Source of the DNA: Calycina herbarum
Taxonomy: Eukaryota > Ascomycota > Leotiomycetes > Helotiales > Pezizellaceae
DNA: 64,000 nucleotides
Direction of reading: 5' to 3'
Assembly (NCBI GenBank): GCA_001414485.1
Contig: LLEY01000007.1
Coordinates: 124,001 to 188,000, forward strand
Each line of letters starts with the position of its first letter. Position 1 is the first letter of the stretch. Shown here one piece after another: positions 11,445 to 23,519 of this stretch. The position numbers and the translations under genes were made by a program. A model generated the notes under the pieces. That model worked only from the letters and a program-made list of their open reading frames with translations. It had not been told where the DNA came from and did not search any database.

Positions 11445-14354
11445 TTATGTTGCCGTAGTAGTCGCGGTCGTAATAGCGGGCACAGGGTTCACTCCCTCCT
11501 GGAAAAAGCTTCTTCGTCCTTCAGTACGTCCGCGTGGCGAATCATTGGCACTGTCACCAAATCGCTCACCCAGCACTCCGCTCTCTCTGGTTCGTAAATT
11601 TAAAGCCATAGCCGATGGACTGACACTTCTCGAAAATCCAGATCCACGTCGCATTTGAGGTGCCGCAATGCTATGTCGTCGCTCGTAGTAGGCTTTTCCC
11701 CCCTCATAGTTTCGGTGACTGTTTGGAATGGTAGGACCGGGGTGGAGTAGGGTGCTGATGATGTTCTGACTTCCGGGCCTCCAGTCTCTGGTGTTTGTCC
11801 GTGAAAGCCTGGATCCGGCCGTATTGCTTCGTGTGAGATCAGCGACTTCTGTATCCCTTCCAGCGGCTTCCTTCTCTGCCAGTTTCTCGCTAGGTAGCAA
11901 AACAGCTCGATCGAGTTCGTATGGCAAACCACGATGACGTCCACGAATTTGCATGGCAATGATGACCAGTTTTGCGATTACACCAAATTCAGCCGAGAAG
12001 GATGCGTTTATACCAGTGTAGCCTAGAGATAGACCAACTGTACCATACGCACTGACGATTTCGAACAATACGGAAAACATGGTGAACGACGAATCTTTGA
12101 GGTCCTGTATCCGAGGTCCCTCTGATATGGAAATGATGAAAAACCCAAGGAAAATGTACCACAAATCGAAGGACAATTGTCGTCTAAGATGGGTACCGAT
12201 GTAGGATGGCTCAGAATCCTCAATCTCTTCAGCCGTAGAGCTATAGATACCCAAAGAGTCTTCCTCGTACACGTTGGTTCTTCGAACAGTCATGGCAATA
12301 GGCAATACGGAGATGTACATCATGATGAGATATGAGACCTGGATAGCAGGGTGGAGCAAGGCGAGGTTGACAACAGCAAAACCCGCAGTACGAGTTGAAG
12401 CTGCTTGGAACCAACCGTCCAAGAATCTGATGTTGAGAGGCAACAGAGTAACATTGGGGTTGCCAAGCTATTTGAGAGTTAGTAAGTTGACAAAACTCGA
12501 AAAGAAGATGACTTACATCAAGAACAAGGAAGGCCACCAAATCGGCTCCATTGAGAATCACCAGAATCCAGAACAACCACCACGTCGCCTTGGACGGAAA
12601 AAGTAGCGTAAAGCAACGACGAGGATGATCTAGAAGAAATTTGAGCTCCTGGTAAATACCACTACTCTTTGGGACATATAGCGAGGTAACATAGATGATA
12701 ATTCTTAGCATAATGGGAAATCCGGTATTTCCAATTATGATCAAGAAACTCATCAGTAGCAGCGGCCAAATGGCGAATTGAAAGGAGATCATGCTATCTG
12801 GGGTGAGTGTGAAGCCAAGATCGGTAAATGCCGAGTTTGAGGTGTAAAACGCCCACCAGATTCGAGTTTGTCCAGCGGCATCAACAACTGGCCCCCATGT
12901 GGCGCTATTGAGAATCCATGGGAGAAGGCTTACAACACCAAGTAAACTAAAACCCCAAAAGTAGAATGTCAAGATGAGAGCAAGAGATTTGAGTGATCGG
13001 TATTCGATCCCTCCCAATTCTTCTCTTTGGTCTTCCGTGAGATCAACGAAAAGGGAATTTCGTCCAACAGTAGGTGCCCAACTCAAGTATGGCATTGACT
13101 CTTCTTTGGAGCTGGTCAATGCAGATCGTATTGCTTGAAAGGTGCCAGTCCTTGTGACGGGATTTGTTGCTTCGTCTTCCTCCTTTACGGTTTTGGATTG
13201 AAGAAGTCTGGGCCTGCGCAGTCTTAGAGCACCACCAGCGGCATTCTTAGCTGCAACGGCATCTTCTGCTACATGCTCAGTTGTTGAAGGCTTGTTCGGT
13301 TCCTCAATGGTGATATTCCGAGGTTTAGCGGCATCGGCATCAACCGTCGTGTGATCATCCCGATTAAGGACTGCAGTATGATCGCTCGACCTAGACTGCC
13401 CAGAGAATGTTTGATGAATCTCCTCCGAGTGATCCACTGCCTGCGGAGCAATGCCCGCGTCAGCATCCCGAGGCCCAGGAATGCGAAGAACTGCTCCATC
13501 GTCTTGCTTACGTTGACGTTCAAGAATTGCAATGTGTTCTTCATGAGTCCGATGTGATGGTTTACGAAGGCCCTCATCGTCGTTGGCCTCGTTTGGTTCC
13601 ATCTGGTCAGCAAACTTGATCTGTGTTTGTCCTCTATCAATTGTTCCTGGTGATTTGGAACGACTTTGAGATGCAGATCCGGAACCTTGTCGTTTGGTAC
13701 GTTGGGACTCGTCAGAGGAGCGTGCTCTTTCCTCATCCATGACTCTAAGCTTCTCCATGTGATGGGCTAGATCCTCCGGAACAGCACTTTCGTCTGTCAT
13801 GCCATTGGGGACAGTAGTATTGTGCATGACAACAATGCTCCTTCCTCTCACACCCATCTCCTCTTTTCCTATATCTTGCTCATTGACTTTGGTATTGGTA
13901 GTTGTCTTGGACATACTTCGCCTGGTCTTGGTCGCTTCTTTTGCAATATGCTGGAAGCGTTTCTCGAACCAGTAAAGTCTCAGGAAAACAACAAAAGAAT
14001 TGATTGTGATTGGGTTCGTCAACATTGGTGTGAGGAATAGCACAACCTGCTGCCAAGTATTGAGAAGGTTGATATCCACGGTATTGAGACCACTTTGTGT
14101 TGCAGCACCGCTGCCGAGGAACAGGGCATCAATGTAGCGTAGATTGCCATTCGGATAAAGGCATATTGAGGCTAGTATTGCATTACCGATAATCCAGAAG
14201 TCTGCAGACAGCCTATTAGCTCGAAGAAAGTTGCACGTTGGGCCAAGATTGACTTACAGTGGGCAGTAATGAAGTTAAAATGGGGACTTTTGGATAGAAA
14301 GGAGGGCTTCAGGCGGGCGAGATAGTGCCATACGTCGAGTAAAATGGAAAACAT
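11445..14354 (-). CDS. TrkH-family potassium transporter (Trk1/Trk2 type)
   Basis: This is a high-affinity K+ uptake protein of the plasma membrane. Three exons (14258-14354, 12517-14201, 11445-12467) with introns of 56 and 49 nt give 934 residues in phase. All four pore loops of the family are visible, each with its filter glycine: GAATQSGLNTVD (about residue 65), NSAFTDLGFTLTPDS (about 480), AASTRTAGFAVVNL (about 610) and SAYGTVGLSLGYT (about 745). Between the first and second repeats lies a hydrophilic loop of roughly 300 residues rich in Ser, Arg and Glu, as in yeast Trk1, probably cytosolic and regulatory. The C-terminal 180 residues are also polar (SRLSRTNTRDWRPGSQN). The start at MFSILLDVWHYLARLKPSF gives the usual short first membrane hairpin. 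Confidence 0.95.
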
Positions 14355-16349
14355 GGCGAGAATATGCGACCGATAACAACCCCTTTGTCCTGTGTCGCTA
14401 TGGTGGTTTCCTGGCTAAATATTGTTGCAGACCCTACCTTCGATAGGCACAGGCTGGCAGACTCTGTCTAGAGAAGACGATATGCAAATTGCGTCTCAAC
14501 TGTCGTTGATGGCGCTCCAAGCTTGTGGTTGTATCAAAGACATGCTCAAAATCCCAATTGATATTGTGGTAATCGCAGTTGTATTGGATCGCTTGGAGCC
14601 GGCAGACTCAGGGGGGGGATTGGGCTTTGTTGTGTCGTTGTGTCGTTGTGTCGTTGTGTCGTTGTGTCGTTGTGTCGTTGTGTCGTTGTGTCGTTGAATT
14701 GAGGTTGTCTGGGAGAGAAGATGTCGGGAGAGAGGGTGGGATCGTGAGTTGGCTGAAGGGCAGCTGTCGAGATTCACTCCACCGTCAAGATTCACTCTGT
14801 CGATGGTGGTGGCGCCCGACTCGGCTTTCCTTGGTCTACCGTGGCGTGGCGGGGCTGCTGAAAAATGAAAAGCTTAGAAGAGAAAGTAACCGAGAGAGGC
14901 TGTTGGTCAAAGAGAGTCTTGGGGGGATGTTGGAATGGAAGAAGGAAAAGGAGAAAGGAAAATTAAGGAAATGCAGAATGCACACAACACTCGCAGGGAA
15001 AGAGCGAGCGATAGCAACATGCATGTCTGCTTGTGCATTGGATGCTGGAGACCGGGAGACCAGGGCAATCTCTGCCAAGAAAAAACCAACTCAGCAAGGG
15101 TGTCCTACCCTGCGCGCGTCATCCAGTCCAAGATAAGAAAAGCGGCGGTCAATATCAAATCCAACCAACAGAATTCGGATTAATATAGTTTCTTTGAAGA
15201 GGTCAGCACCAAAAGTCAGCACAGTACCAAGTTTCTGTAAGAAATTTAATTAGGATTCCGCTTTCAATGGTTGTATAAATTTTCTATAGGTAAAACCATT
15301 GCTCGCTGCTTTTCTCCTATCTCACCCCCTTATCGATATTAAAAACCGACTTATTGCCGATGAGCTGGCACTCTGGATACTTCCAGGTTCTTTTGTTGTA
15401 CACCTGGATAATTTGAATCGGAATAGCGTCAACCGAAAGTTCCTTCATTGGGCAATTCTTGTCTTATCTTCTTTTCTGGAGCACAACGCATTGCAGGGTC
15501 AGCTCAGAGACCTAGGTCTGGGCACTGGCAGCTCGGCAGTGTTCTTCAAGTCAGCGAAATCATGTACGAGATGACCAAATTGCAAACGGCGCAGTACTCC
15601 TACAATTGGGTAGCAATTTACGAGTTCCGAATAGCTTCACAATTTAGCTTTTGGGTCTATGGCGCAGCATAGACGGACGACGTGTCGTTCCTTCCCTCCT
15701 CGTCTCAACTTTCTCCCTCAACTCGGTCGTCCTTCCCCTTCAGACTTGCCATGGAAGTTCTCAGTAGCCTTGGGGTCCTTCCTTCCTCCGCTAATTTTAC
15801 TTTCTATCCAGGCAATGGAGGAGTATCTACCTCGGCTTGTCTTTCTCTCCAGCACGATTGAATGAAAAGGAAGTTTCCCCTCATCTTGGGCATCAGCAAT
15901 TGTCGCGTGCCCGCTCTTTCCTCGGCTCTCCATCAACCTGATCGGATGTTTTCACAGCTCCGTACACCTACCGCAACTAGCTTACTATCTACGTGCGAGC
16001 AAAGCCGCTTAATACTTTCACAAGACCAGTTGAGCACATACTTTCAGACCTGTCATTTTGAGGATAATTACACAACATCGTTTCTTGGGACCTAAACAGT
16101 CAGGTGGCCTCCATCACCGTACCTCAAGCGAAGTAAAAGCTTTTTGAAATTATCGTTCGTTTTATGGTATCCTGTTTCCATGCTATGTAACCAAATGGGT
16201 ATTTACCACCAATGCCATGATCTCCCCATCCCTTGGTATCTTTCAAAACAACCCGCAATCCACTCATATATCATTACCATGCCTTGTGTAACTCCAGCCC
16301 ATTACTTTCATTAACGTCTCATGGCACCCGTCTACCATAACAAAACTGA
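14355..16349. other. TRK upstream region and 3' flank of the next gene, no gene seen
   Basis: About 2 kb without a supported gene. The proximal part is the TRK promoter and long leader and includes an 8-bp tandem repeat (separate entry). Open frames here are short, overlapping on both strands, and have no recognisable motif. Confidence 0.5.
14629..14696. repeat. 8-bp tandem repeat (gttgtgtc), about 8.5 copies
   Basis: Eight perfect copies of GTTGTGTC followed by GTTG lie about 275 bp upstream of the TRK start codon. The unit is not a multiple of three, so it is unlikely to be coding. The array is probably length-variable between strains. Confidence 0.95.
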
Positions 16350-18023
16350 TCATGCTGCGTTCCGAGGGCCCTGATTCGTGTTCAAGTTGACCACGGTATC
16401 AGGACTTTCGACATCCAGCTGTATTTCATGACTTTCATCGTCTTCATCATCGTCGGGATTGTAGTCACTCCCAGACACAACCACATCCTCCAATCGTCGA
16501 CTCCTTAGTCTCGGGTCAATATCCTCTATCTCCTTGGCGAGGCCTCTCACTCCTGCCAGAACAACATCTACTCTTTCCCAAGGAACCAAGCCTGGTAGTC
16601 CGGTCACTCTTTGTGTGAACAAAACATGATGCTTCTGTGTAGCCCAAGCGGGACAAGTATAACGATCAGGATCAAGTCCATCGACTCGGAATACAGTAAT
16701 CGCCACTCTGGCTCGTGAACCCACTTTCTTCGACATTCCTTGAATCTCTCTCACCGCTGCGGTCCAAAACCTAGCACCGGCTTCTATGCCCGGGAGCCAA
16801 GCCAAAGAAGTCACGTCAATGATTTCCGTCGGACTCAAACTGTGATTTGGACTGTTCTTCCTCAGGCCAGAGCAAAATACTGCCAACAAGCCCACGGGAG
16901 AATCACACAGAGCATAGGATAAAGTCGCTGGCTCTCGCAAGCCCAACACACCTACTGCACCAAGACTTTTATCCCTCCTACTCAACAATGGAGACTCTTC
17001 GTTGGGTTGATTCGACGTTGTCGGCTTCTGTGTCTTCTTCTGTCGCAAAGCCAAAGCCTTCCAGTCATCCTTCTCATACCCAAAAACAGCAGCATGAAAA
17101 AACTTGGCGACATTGAATTTAACCCAAGACATCGGTTCCTTCTTAATAACAGGCGCCTCAACCTCCGGCTCCAATAAATTAACACCCAAACAATTGTTAG
17201 GAAATTTCTCCCCAATAAGTCTAGGAAGGTGATAATCCACACCCGCAGCACTCTCCCTCCCACTCCCCGTCGCACTCGCGATATAATACTCATACCCCAA
17301 CCTCTTCATCAAAGCATTAAAAAGACTAGCCGTATATTCCAACACGCTTCCCTCCGCTTCAGGCGCCGAAAATGCATCGCTGAACCCTAACCCAGGTATT
17401 GATGGAACCACGAGATGAAAAGGTTGTGTACTCGTTGGACTCGAGGGATCGGATAATGGCGCGAAGAGGGGTATGAGACTTAGATTCGTGAGGGGGAAGC
17501 TTGGGATTAAGAGGAGGGGAATGGCATGGCGATGGCGGGATCGGATGTGGACGAAGTGTATTCGTATTGGGGGACTGGTGCTGGGGGAGGGGAGACAGAA
17601 TGCGATGCGGTATTGGGGGAGGTAGGAGTTTAGGTGGGCTTCTTGGTTGCGCCAGGAGTAGGTTTCGAGCCTGTTCAAAATAAATTAGCTGGTTGTCGCA
17701 TAAGTTTGGTAGGAGTTGGAGGGCTTACCAGAAATCTATTAGAGGTTCGATTTCATTCTTTGGTACCCCGAGTTCCCATTCTCGCTCTTTGGGGAGCAGG
17801 ACTTCGTGGGGTAGGCGCGTTAACTCGAGTTTCTTCTGGGTGAGAGATAGGTATTTACTCGAGACCTGTCGACCCGAGATATTAGCATCATTCCCATTCT
17901 GAACTTCAGATCATAAAATGGCAGGTAAATACGTACATGGATCTTATAAGGCTGTATCTCCTCCAAGTTTCTCTCACGGTTTTGCCCCTCTATTGCAGAC
18001 TCCATCCTGATACTCTCTTCCAT
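16350..18023 (-). CDS. Epoxide-hydrolase-like alpha/beta hydrolase, probable pseudoenzyme
   Basis: The N-terminus matches the epoxide hydrolase N-terminal (EHN) domain: LEEIQPYKIHV, then SSKYLSLTQKKLELTRLPHE, PLIDFWLETYSWRNQEAHLN and RIHFVHIRSRH. Three exons (17937-18023, 17729-17865, 16350-17670; introns 71 and 58 nt) give 514 residues in phase. The core retains the fold landmark HLVVPSIPGLGFSDAF. The catalytic landmarks look lost. The oxyanion HGxP motif reads IPSFPL. The nucleophile elbow, normally GGDWG, reads ATGSGRESAAG. The region before the C-terminus has no recognisable GGHF-type catalytic His. The C-terminus is an acidic tail (SDYNPDDDEDDESHE). It could be a scaffold or binding protein that keeps the fold. 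Epoxide hydrolysis is therefore not claimed. A second in-frame ATG at 18005 is an alternative start. Confidence 0.85.
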
Positions 18024-19637
18024 AAGGATATTTGTTCCTTGGTGGACTCAATTCACTTCGCTCGCCAACCACGGAGATGTCTCCGTCGGTCGTCAGAAAT
18101 CGAATCCTGCACGAACACTCTCCACCTAATTTCAGACACAGCGCTAAACCTGTCAAACCGAGCTCCGAGTGTTCGTCTCACTCTATTATTTGTACTCGTA
18201 TTAGCAGAAGGTAGAAGTACAACGAAAGAAGAACGAGTACAGAGAATGAAGGATTTCCATAAAAGCAGAAATTCGTCGTGCGAAGAGGAAGAAATAAACG
18301 CGTCGTTCCGTCCGAGCAGGAGCAAGTTGAAGAAAAGAATGAGGCTAGCTAGGAAACTCCACATGTTCTTATCCACCGTCCCGAGGCTTTTCATCTCATC
18401 TCTTTTCCAGGGACTTTTACGCCACACCTGTCTTTCATCCTCACGCTTCCTGATTGGTACCACGGCACAGGAACGGGTAGAGATCTTCCTCTAACCAATT
18501 GAAGAACCTTGGATTGCAAGAAATCCCGGTAAGTGAATCTTGCACAGCCACAGATGTAGCTTGAAACAACTTGGCGGTTTGCTGAAATAGGAAAGAAAAA
18601 GTGGTCTGATAACGAATCGGAGAAGGGATTTGCGTCTCGTGATGAGCAGGGGAGAGAATGATGTTGCTTACGCCACTTGTGGCTGGAGCCTAGATTTATA
18701 CTGGGGATTTGTTGGTTGTACAGTTGTACAAGTTCCAAGGTTTTGGTGCAGATTGGTTTCTGTTGGTTCGTTTGATTGATGGATGGAATGGAGGAGAGGT
18801 CTAGATTCTGGGTGGCGAATTGGAAGTACGTTTGATGTTGGTTTTTGACTCATTTGATTTTGGGAATTGGGAAAGATCTTCGGGTTATTACGAATCCCCT
18901 CGATTCCCTTGGAAGAAGTGCGAGTGCTGAATTCCCTTTTGCGAACATACGAAGCTGGCTACTAATTTTATCCAAGCTGCTTAGGCGAATTAGAAAGTTA
19001 TTTCGATATATATGATCGTTTGGCGTAAACTTGCTAAATCGACAATATTTTACTAGAAGGTTAGAGCAATGAAATTCAATGACATGTTTTACGAGAAGAC
19101 TTTAGATAATTAAAAAAATTCTCCCAGACTAGGTCTAACTTACTTATTGTTCTAAAAGTTCTGAGATATTGAAATTTAAGAGATAATGTTCAGGTACACA
19201 GTAAGTCATACCAATTTTAACTCCTTTTAATTTCCATTAAGTAGAGGCATGAAACTACCACGAGATTTCGAGTTCTTGGTTTCCTGAATGAGTGAGTTCA
19301 AAGTAGTGATTGTGAAACTTCTGTTGAAGATTTGCATAAATTACAATTTTATCCTTCGACCTTGAACCGAAAACCCCAAAATGATACAAGCGAGAAAGGG
19401 TAACTGTTCGCCCTTTGCAGGATACAGAACTCAAACTAAGACTCCCAACCCAGAAAACCCCAATCGAAACTCCAAAATCAAAAACGCCTTGTCCTACCAT
19501 CAAGTATAAAATTCAATACTCGCAAGTGACGATTACACTTCACCCAAGTGACCCAACCCCAAAATTCTAAACACAAACAAATTAGCCCTCACTTCCTCTC
19601 CCCAACCCCCTACGAGAGATTAAGAAAAATATTCAAC
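18024..19637. other. Intergenic, with a doubtful small spliced ORF near 18430-18853 (minus)
   Basis: This region lies upstream of the epoxide-hydrolase-like gene. On the minus strand an open frame begins at 18853 (MSQKPTSNVLPIRHP) and meets a good GTAAGC donor near 18672. A CTATTTCAG acceptor near 18585 is followed by a frame reading LFQATSVAVQDSLTGISC. The two do not join in phase, so no gene is called; it may be an untranslated leader. From 18960 to 19260 the sequence is AT-rich with nothing recognisable. Confidence 0.35.
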
Positions 19638-20255
19638 TCACCACTGGCTCCTATAACAATCCACCAAAAAACTCCTAGCAGCCCTCTCCATCGCAACCTC
19701 CAGACTAGATCCCAGTCTCGTAGCAAACTCGCGAACGGGTCCCCGTTTCCCGGAAATGGTTCCCTCAAATCTAACCATCCATAGTTCATGCCATTCAACA
19801 TCATACCGGCGATCTATAACTTCTTCCTTGAAATCTCCGAAATATCCCGATCGATACAGCTCGCTTAATTTTTGGGTGTAAGGGTGTTGTTGTGCGAGTT
19901 CAAGGGGGGAGAGGATGGAATAAGAGATCCTTGAATAGGGTGGCGGGCCCTGAACATTGGGTCGAGGTGGGGGGAGAGATGTGATGGTGGGGGAAAGTGA
20001 AGGCGGGTGGATGGATGTGATATATGTGATCGTAGAGGAAGGTGATGGTGGAGAGGTGGATGGGATGGAGGATAAGTCTGTTGGGGTGTGGAGTGGTGGT
20101 GGTATGGATGTGGATTCGTGGGTTGTCATTGTTTCTAGAACTGCGGTCATCGCGCGCGCTTCTTCGACGGTTCTGGGGGTACCGAGGCGAAATTGTTCTA
20201 CGGGGGCGCGGAAGTGGTGGAGTCGTTGGGTCTCTAGTTCTCTGTTTGTTGACAT
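19638..20255 (-). CDS. Hypothetical proline-rich protein, single exon
   Basis: I do not recognise this 205-residue protein. It starts MSTNRELETQRLHHFRAPVE. The middle (about residues 50-105) is rich in Pro, Ser and Thr and probably disordered. The C-terminal 90 residues are mixed and look folded: LAQQHPYTQKLSELYRSGYF, then IDRRYDVEWHELWMVRFEGT. No signal peptide or membrane segment is evident. The frame has no intron and the residue bias is that of real coding sequence. It lies between the epoxide-hydrolase-like gene and OXA1, all on the minus strand. Confidence 0.6.
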   Translation of the reverse strand: MSTNRELETQRLHHFRAPVEQFRLGTPRTVEEARAMTAVLETMTTHESTSIPPPLHTPTDLSSIPSTSPPSPSSTITYITSIHPPSLSPTITSLPPPRPNVQGPPPYSRISYSILSPLELAQQHPYTQKLSELYRSGYFGDFKEEVIDRRYDVEWHELWMVRFEGTISGKRGPVREFATRLGSSLEVAMERAARSFLVDCYRSQW

Positions 20256-21014
20256 TCTTGATGTTGGTAAGCGAGGTGGGTTTGGTATTTGATTTAACTG
20301 AGATGGAAAATAGATAGCAGTTCTTTGATAACCGACTTTCTAGAGAGAATTTGTTTGAGGAAAGAAGTAAGGTGGTAGCTATATTTATGAAAGGAAAAGA
20401 AATCTGATTTTGTTTTCTGTTTTAAGTCCTGGGCTAGGAATTATGACATGTTTATCGGGGGTTTAGTAGAGTGACTAGTTGAAACTAGCATCGCTGGTTT
20501 CTTGCTAAAATTGATCCTACCAGGCTAGTTTTAGCTGAAATAACACTAGATTTGAAGACTTAGCTTAATCGTTACAAGAGAGAAGAATTCACTTTCAAAG
20601 TTCAATATCTTGACAATCTAACTCCAGTTTGAAACCAATAAATCAGCTGTATGAAACAATCTATCACAAGGAAAAGCTATAAAGTCATCACAAAGTCCAG
20701 ATGTCCCTGTTTTTAATTGAAACGGCGATTTTCAAGAATCAAGAAGCCATTCATTCTCTCGAAACAAAAATCCATCAGAAAGAAGAGAAGGCAGTAAGAA
20801 GAGCGGCATCAAAATGCAATTATCCATTTAACCCCCACCATGCTATGCACCTCATCCCTAAAAAAAACCAACATACACAAAACCTCAAAAATTAACGTAC
20901 ATTCCTCATACAAACAAAATACAAGCCACAAGCTCGCATCAAATATTCTACAAAAGAAGAGCTCTCTCTCTCTCTATACCCATCCTAAAACTCCTCACCA
21001 ACCAAGGCGCCCCT
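20256..21014. other. Intergenic, OXA1 3' flank and upstream of the proline-rich gene
   Basis: AT-rich with short CT-rich runs (a TC repeat near 20960-20975). No exon or RNA gene could be supported. Confidence 0.5.
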
Positions 21015-22479
21015 TCACTGCGTCTTCTTAGCAGCCCTCTTCCTCTGTCTCCTCTTCGCCGCCTCCGCAATCTGCGCTAATCTCCTATCCTCAGCAATCT
21101 CCTCACTCCTCTTCTTCTCATAAATCGCCGCCCGTCTCCTCGTTGCCTCCAACTCCTGATCGGGAAGTTTATCAGTAATACTCTTCTTCACCCCACTCGC
21201 CGCATTTCTAATATTCTCCCCATGCTGCCGCATCTTCGCAATGGGCGAAAGGGCCGCACCACTCTCATCCACCACGTTAGAAGCGGGTTTCGGGGGGATA
21301 GGAGCCATGTCGTAGTATTTTCTGAACCATGGTTGCCCGTTGAGGGTGGCTTGGACGTATGAGCCGAAGCCGGAGACGAGGAAGGAGAGTTGGATGCCCG
21401 CGGGCATGAAGGAGGTGAAGAGGAGGGAGATGGCGGGGAGTCCGTATTGGAAGGCTTGTTGCATTGCGGGGGTTTGGGTTGCTGCTGTTGCTGCTTCTCC
21501 GCCTTTCTAAAAGTTTGATATCTGGTTAGCGTTTGCACTTTGTGGGTTTTAAAGAGGGGGGTATGAATTGGAAAGCTTACTTTTAGGGAACGGTAGAGCA
21601 TGAAGGAGGTTACTATTGGAAGTATAAAATAAGGATCCGCTAATGTCAAGTTTTGGAACCATAAAATACCACCAGTTTCCAAAGCGGGAACTGGTACATT
21701 AGACATCATCCTAAGGGTAAAGAACGTCCCCGACGCAGGAAAAATTTGTAAAGCCGGCAAAAAAGATCTAGAAAGTTTGATCCCGGCTTCTTGATTTATC
21801 CGTTTGAGCTGCGCTCGAATCTGCATAACAGTATTTGTATCGTTCGCCCTCGCCGCAGCGGTCATCTTGTCCGTCAAGGGTTTTGCAATAGGTTGGATGG
21901 CGTGCATTTTTGCGCTATTCTTCGCGGCATTGACGAAGACTTTGAAGAAGATCACTCGGATGGCAGCCGCTGACAAGCCAATGACGGCCCACCAGGGCAG
22001 ACCAGTGTAAACATACATATGCTCCAATACCCACGTCATGGCCCCCGTTGGCCGCAGAACTGAGTAGTCCAAGCCCAGCGATTCCAAGTATCCGATAGCA
22101 TTGGGGCTAACAGCGATATCGGATACTGCATCATCGAGAGGAGTAATGAAATCGGCGAAAGGAGTGGTGCCAGCTGCAGCTTCTGGTGTGGATGTGGAAG
22201 CTGGAGTGACTATTGCGTTCGTGATTTGGGTAGAAACTGGGGCCGTCGAGGCAAATCGTATGGTTGCGCTATTTCGTATCAGGGGGGAGAATTGTGTTCT
22301 TGTAGATTGTTTGGAGATGGTAAATCTACCCTGCGAAAGGAGTGGACTGGCTCGAATGGGCCCATTTTGTACAGTTGAAGAAGAAAACTGGACGGGTCAG
22401 CAGGATATTAGAGGTGGGCATTCGGGGTTTGTACTTGTCTGGCAGCTAAATTTTCTATTCGCCGTCTGCCAGTTGCCAT
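21015..22479 (-). CDS. OXA1: Mitochondrial inner-membrane insertase OXA1 (YidC/Oxa1 family)
   Basis: OXA1 inserts mitochondrially made and conservatively sorted proteins into the inner membrane. Three exons (22435-22479, 21581-22387, 21015-21506; introns 47 and 74 nt) give 447 residues in phase. The tiny first exon is supported because it completes a typical presequence: MATGRRRIENLAARQFSSS. The mature core carries YTGLPWWAVIGLSAAAIRV, the long loop with RAQLKRINQEAGIKLSRSFL, and the later membrane helices YFILPIVTSFMLYRSLK and YGLPAISLLFTSFMPAGIQL. The C-terminal matrix tail is very basic (EAAKRRQRKRAAKKTQ), as expected of the ribosome-binding tail. It is followed upstream on the same strand by MIM1, another membrane-insertion factor. 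Confidence 0.95.
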
Positions 22480-22976
22480 GTGCTGACTTGACCAGCGAAG
22501 GCCTTTGGTGGATAACATCTTGGATGGTTGCGCAATGGTCGTCGCGAAATATTTTGAAGCTCCAAGGTACATAGGTATTTCGGTATTTTGACCCCTGCAG
22601 AAATCGCGCGCTAGTTTTATGCCGGCCTAGACTTGAGAACTCGACTGCACCTAAGTATGAAAGTCTACCTACATTTTGATATCTAAGCATTGGAGGCGGC
22701 AAGAATTTAATCTTTTGGTTAAGATCAATTGGAGGTTGAATTTTTTATACATTCATCTATTGACTTTCCTACCAATTCCCCGTGCTTTCTCTCCCCTTTC
22801 GTACAATCCCTACTTCATACATGCAACTTCCTGTAACACTAGCAACGAGTGTATCATTGGGCTATGTAACCCATATCTTCTTCCAGATGACCTTCAACCG
22901 ATGGGAAGAAATCAATACCATCTCAACCAAACGCCTTTATATTTTATATATGCATCTCCGTATCTCCTCAAACTCT
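22480..22976. promoter_or_regulatory. OXA1 upstream region / MIM1 3' flank
   Basis: About 500 bp separate the MIM1 stop from the OXA1 start, both on the minus strand. The OXA1 promoter must lie here. No specific site could be assigned. Confidence 0.4.
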
Positions 22977-23519
22977 TCATTCCATGCTCGTAAGGTCATC
23001 CAGTTGTCCATCTCTCCTTCTCGACTCGAATGGGTTGTCTCGCACTTCAATTCCTGGCCCTATTGAGTGTGCACTTCGTCCAGATGGGAACACCTGATTG
23101 TGGATATGTTAGCAAGTGTATAACCAAGGGAGAGATTGTTTATATCCTGCTAGAGCAATTGGACCACCCAAGAAACAAGACAGAAGCGATACAGACAAAC
23201 AGCCGAATGTCCACCACCAACGTTTAAAAAAGAGAGCTGTAAATACCTTGGTGCCTCCCCACCCAAGCCTGAATGCTGCCTCATGTGCAAATAACTCTCC
23301 AAATCCCAACATGAGTCCGTTGATGAATGGCAGGAAGAGATTGATAGCTGCCCCTCGGAAGAGCCCCCAGAATGTAGGAGGAGTATAGAGGATCATTGGC
23401 GGAGAGCTTGAAGACGACGGGGGAGATGGTGATAATTCGTCATTGGCAGAATATTGCTCCGAGTCTGAGGGAATGGTGAGTGATGATTCCGTCATCGATT
23501 GAACTTTTTCTGAAGACAT
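22977..23519 (-). CDS. MIM1: Mitochondrial outer-membrane import protein MIM1 (Tom13)
   Basis: MIM1 inserts helical proteins such as Tom20 and Tom70 into the mitochondrial outer membrane and is specific to fungi. The start is at 23519 (MSSEKVQSMTESSL). Exon 1 carries a Ser/Pro-rich cytosolic region and the conserved block TPPTFWGLFRGAAINLFLPF followed by INGLMLGFGELFAHEAAFRL, which is the single glycine-zipper membrane segment. A 153-nt intron (23094-23246) leads to a short exon reading VFPSGRSAHSIGPGIEVRDN and ending in TGA at 22977. The spliced length is 129 residues. Reading through the intron instead gives a longer frame with unrelated hydrophobic sequence; that is rejected because the spliced exon completes the conserved GGTKVFP junction. 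Confidence 0.9.

Noticed and set aside
14579..15136. Frames across the 8-bp repeat giving Cys/Val-rich peptides
   Set aside because: They result from translating a tandem repeat; the mirror frame on the other strand is just as long.
18430..18853. Small spliced gene upstream of the epoxide-hydrolase-like gene
   Set aside because: Donor and acceptor are good but the two frames do not join in phase; it may be a transcribed leader only.
23094..23246. Read-through extension of MIM1 (TALFFKRWWWTFGCLSVSLL) as a second membrane segment
   Set aside because: It lies inside a 153-nt intron; splicing restores the conserved TKVFP junction and a short hydrophilic tail.
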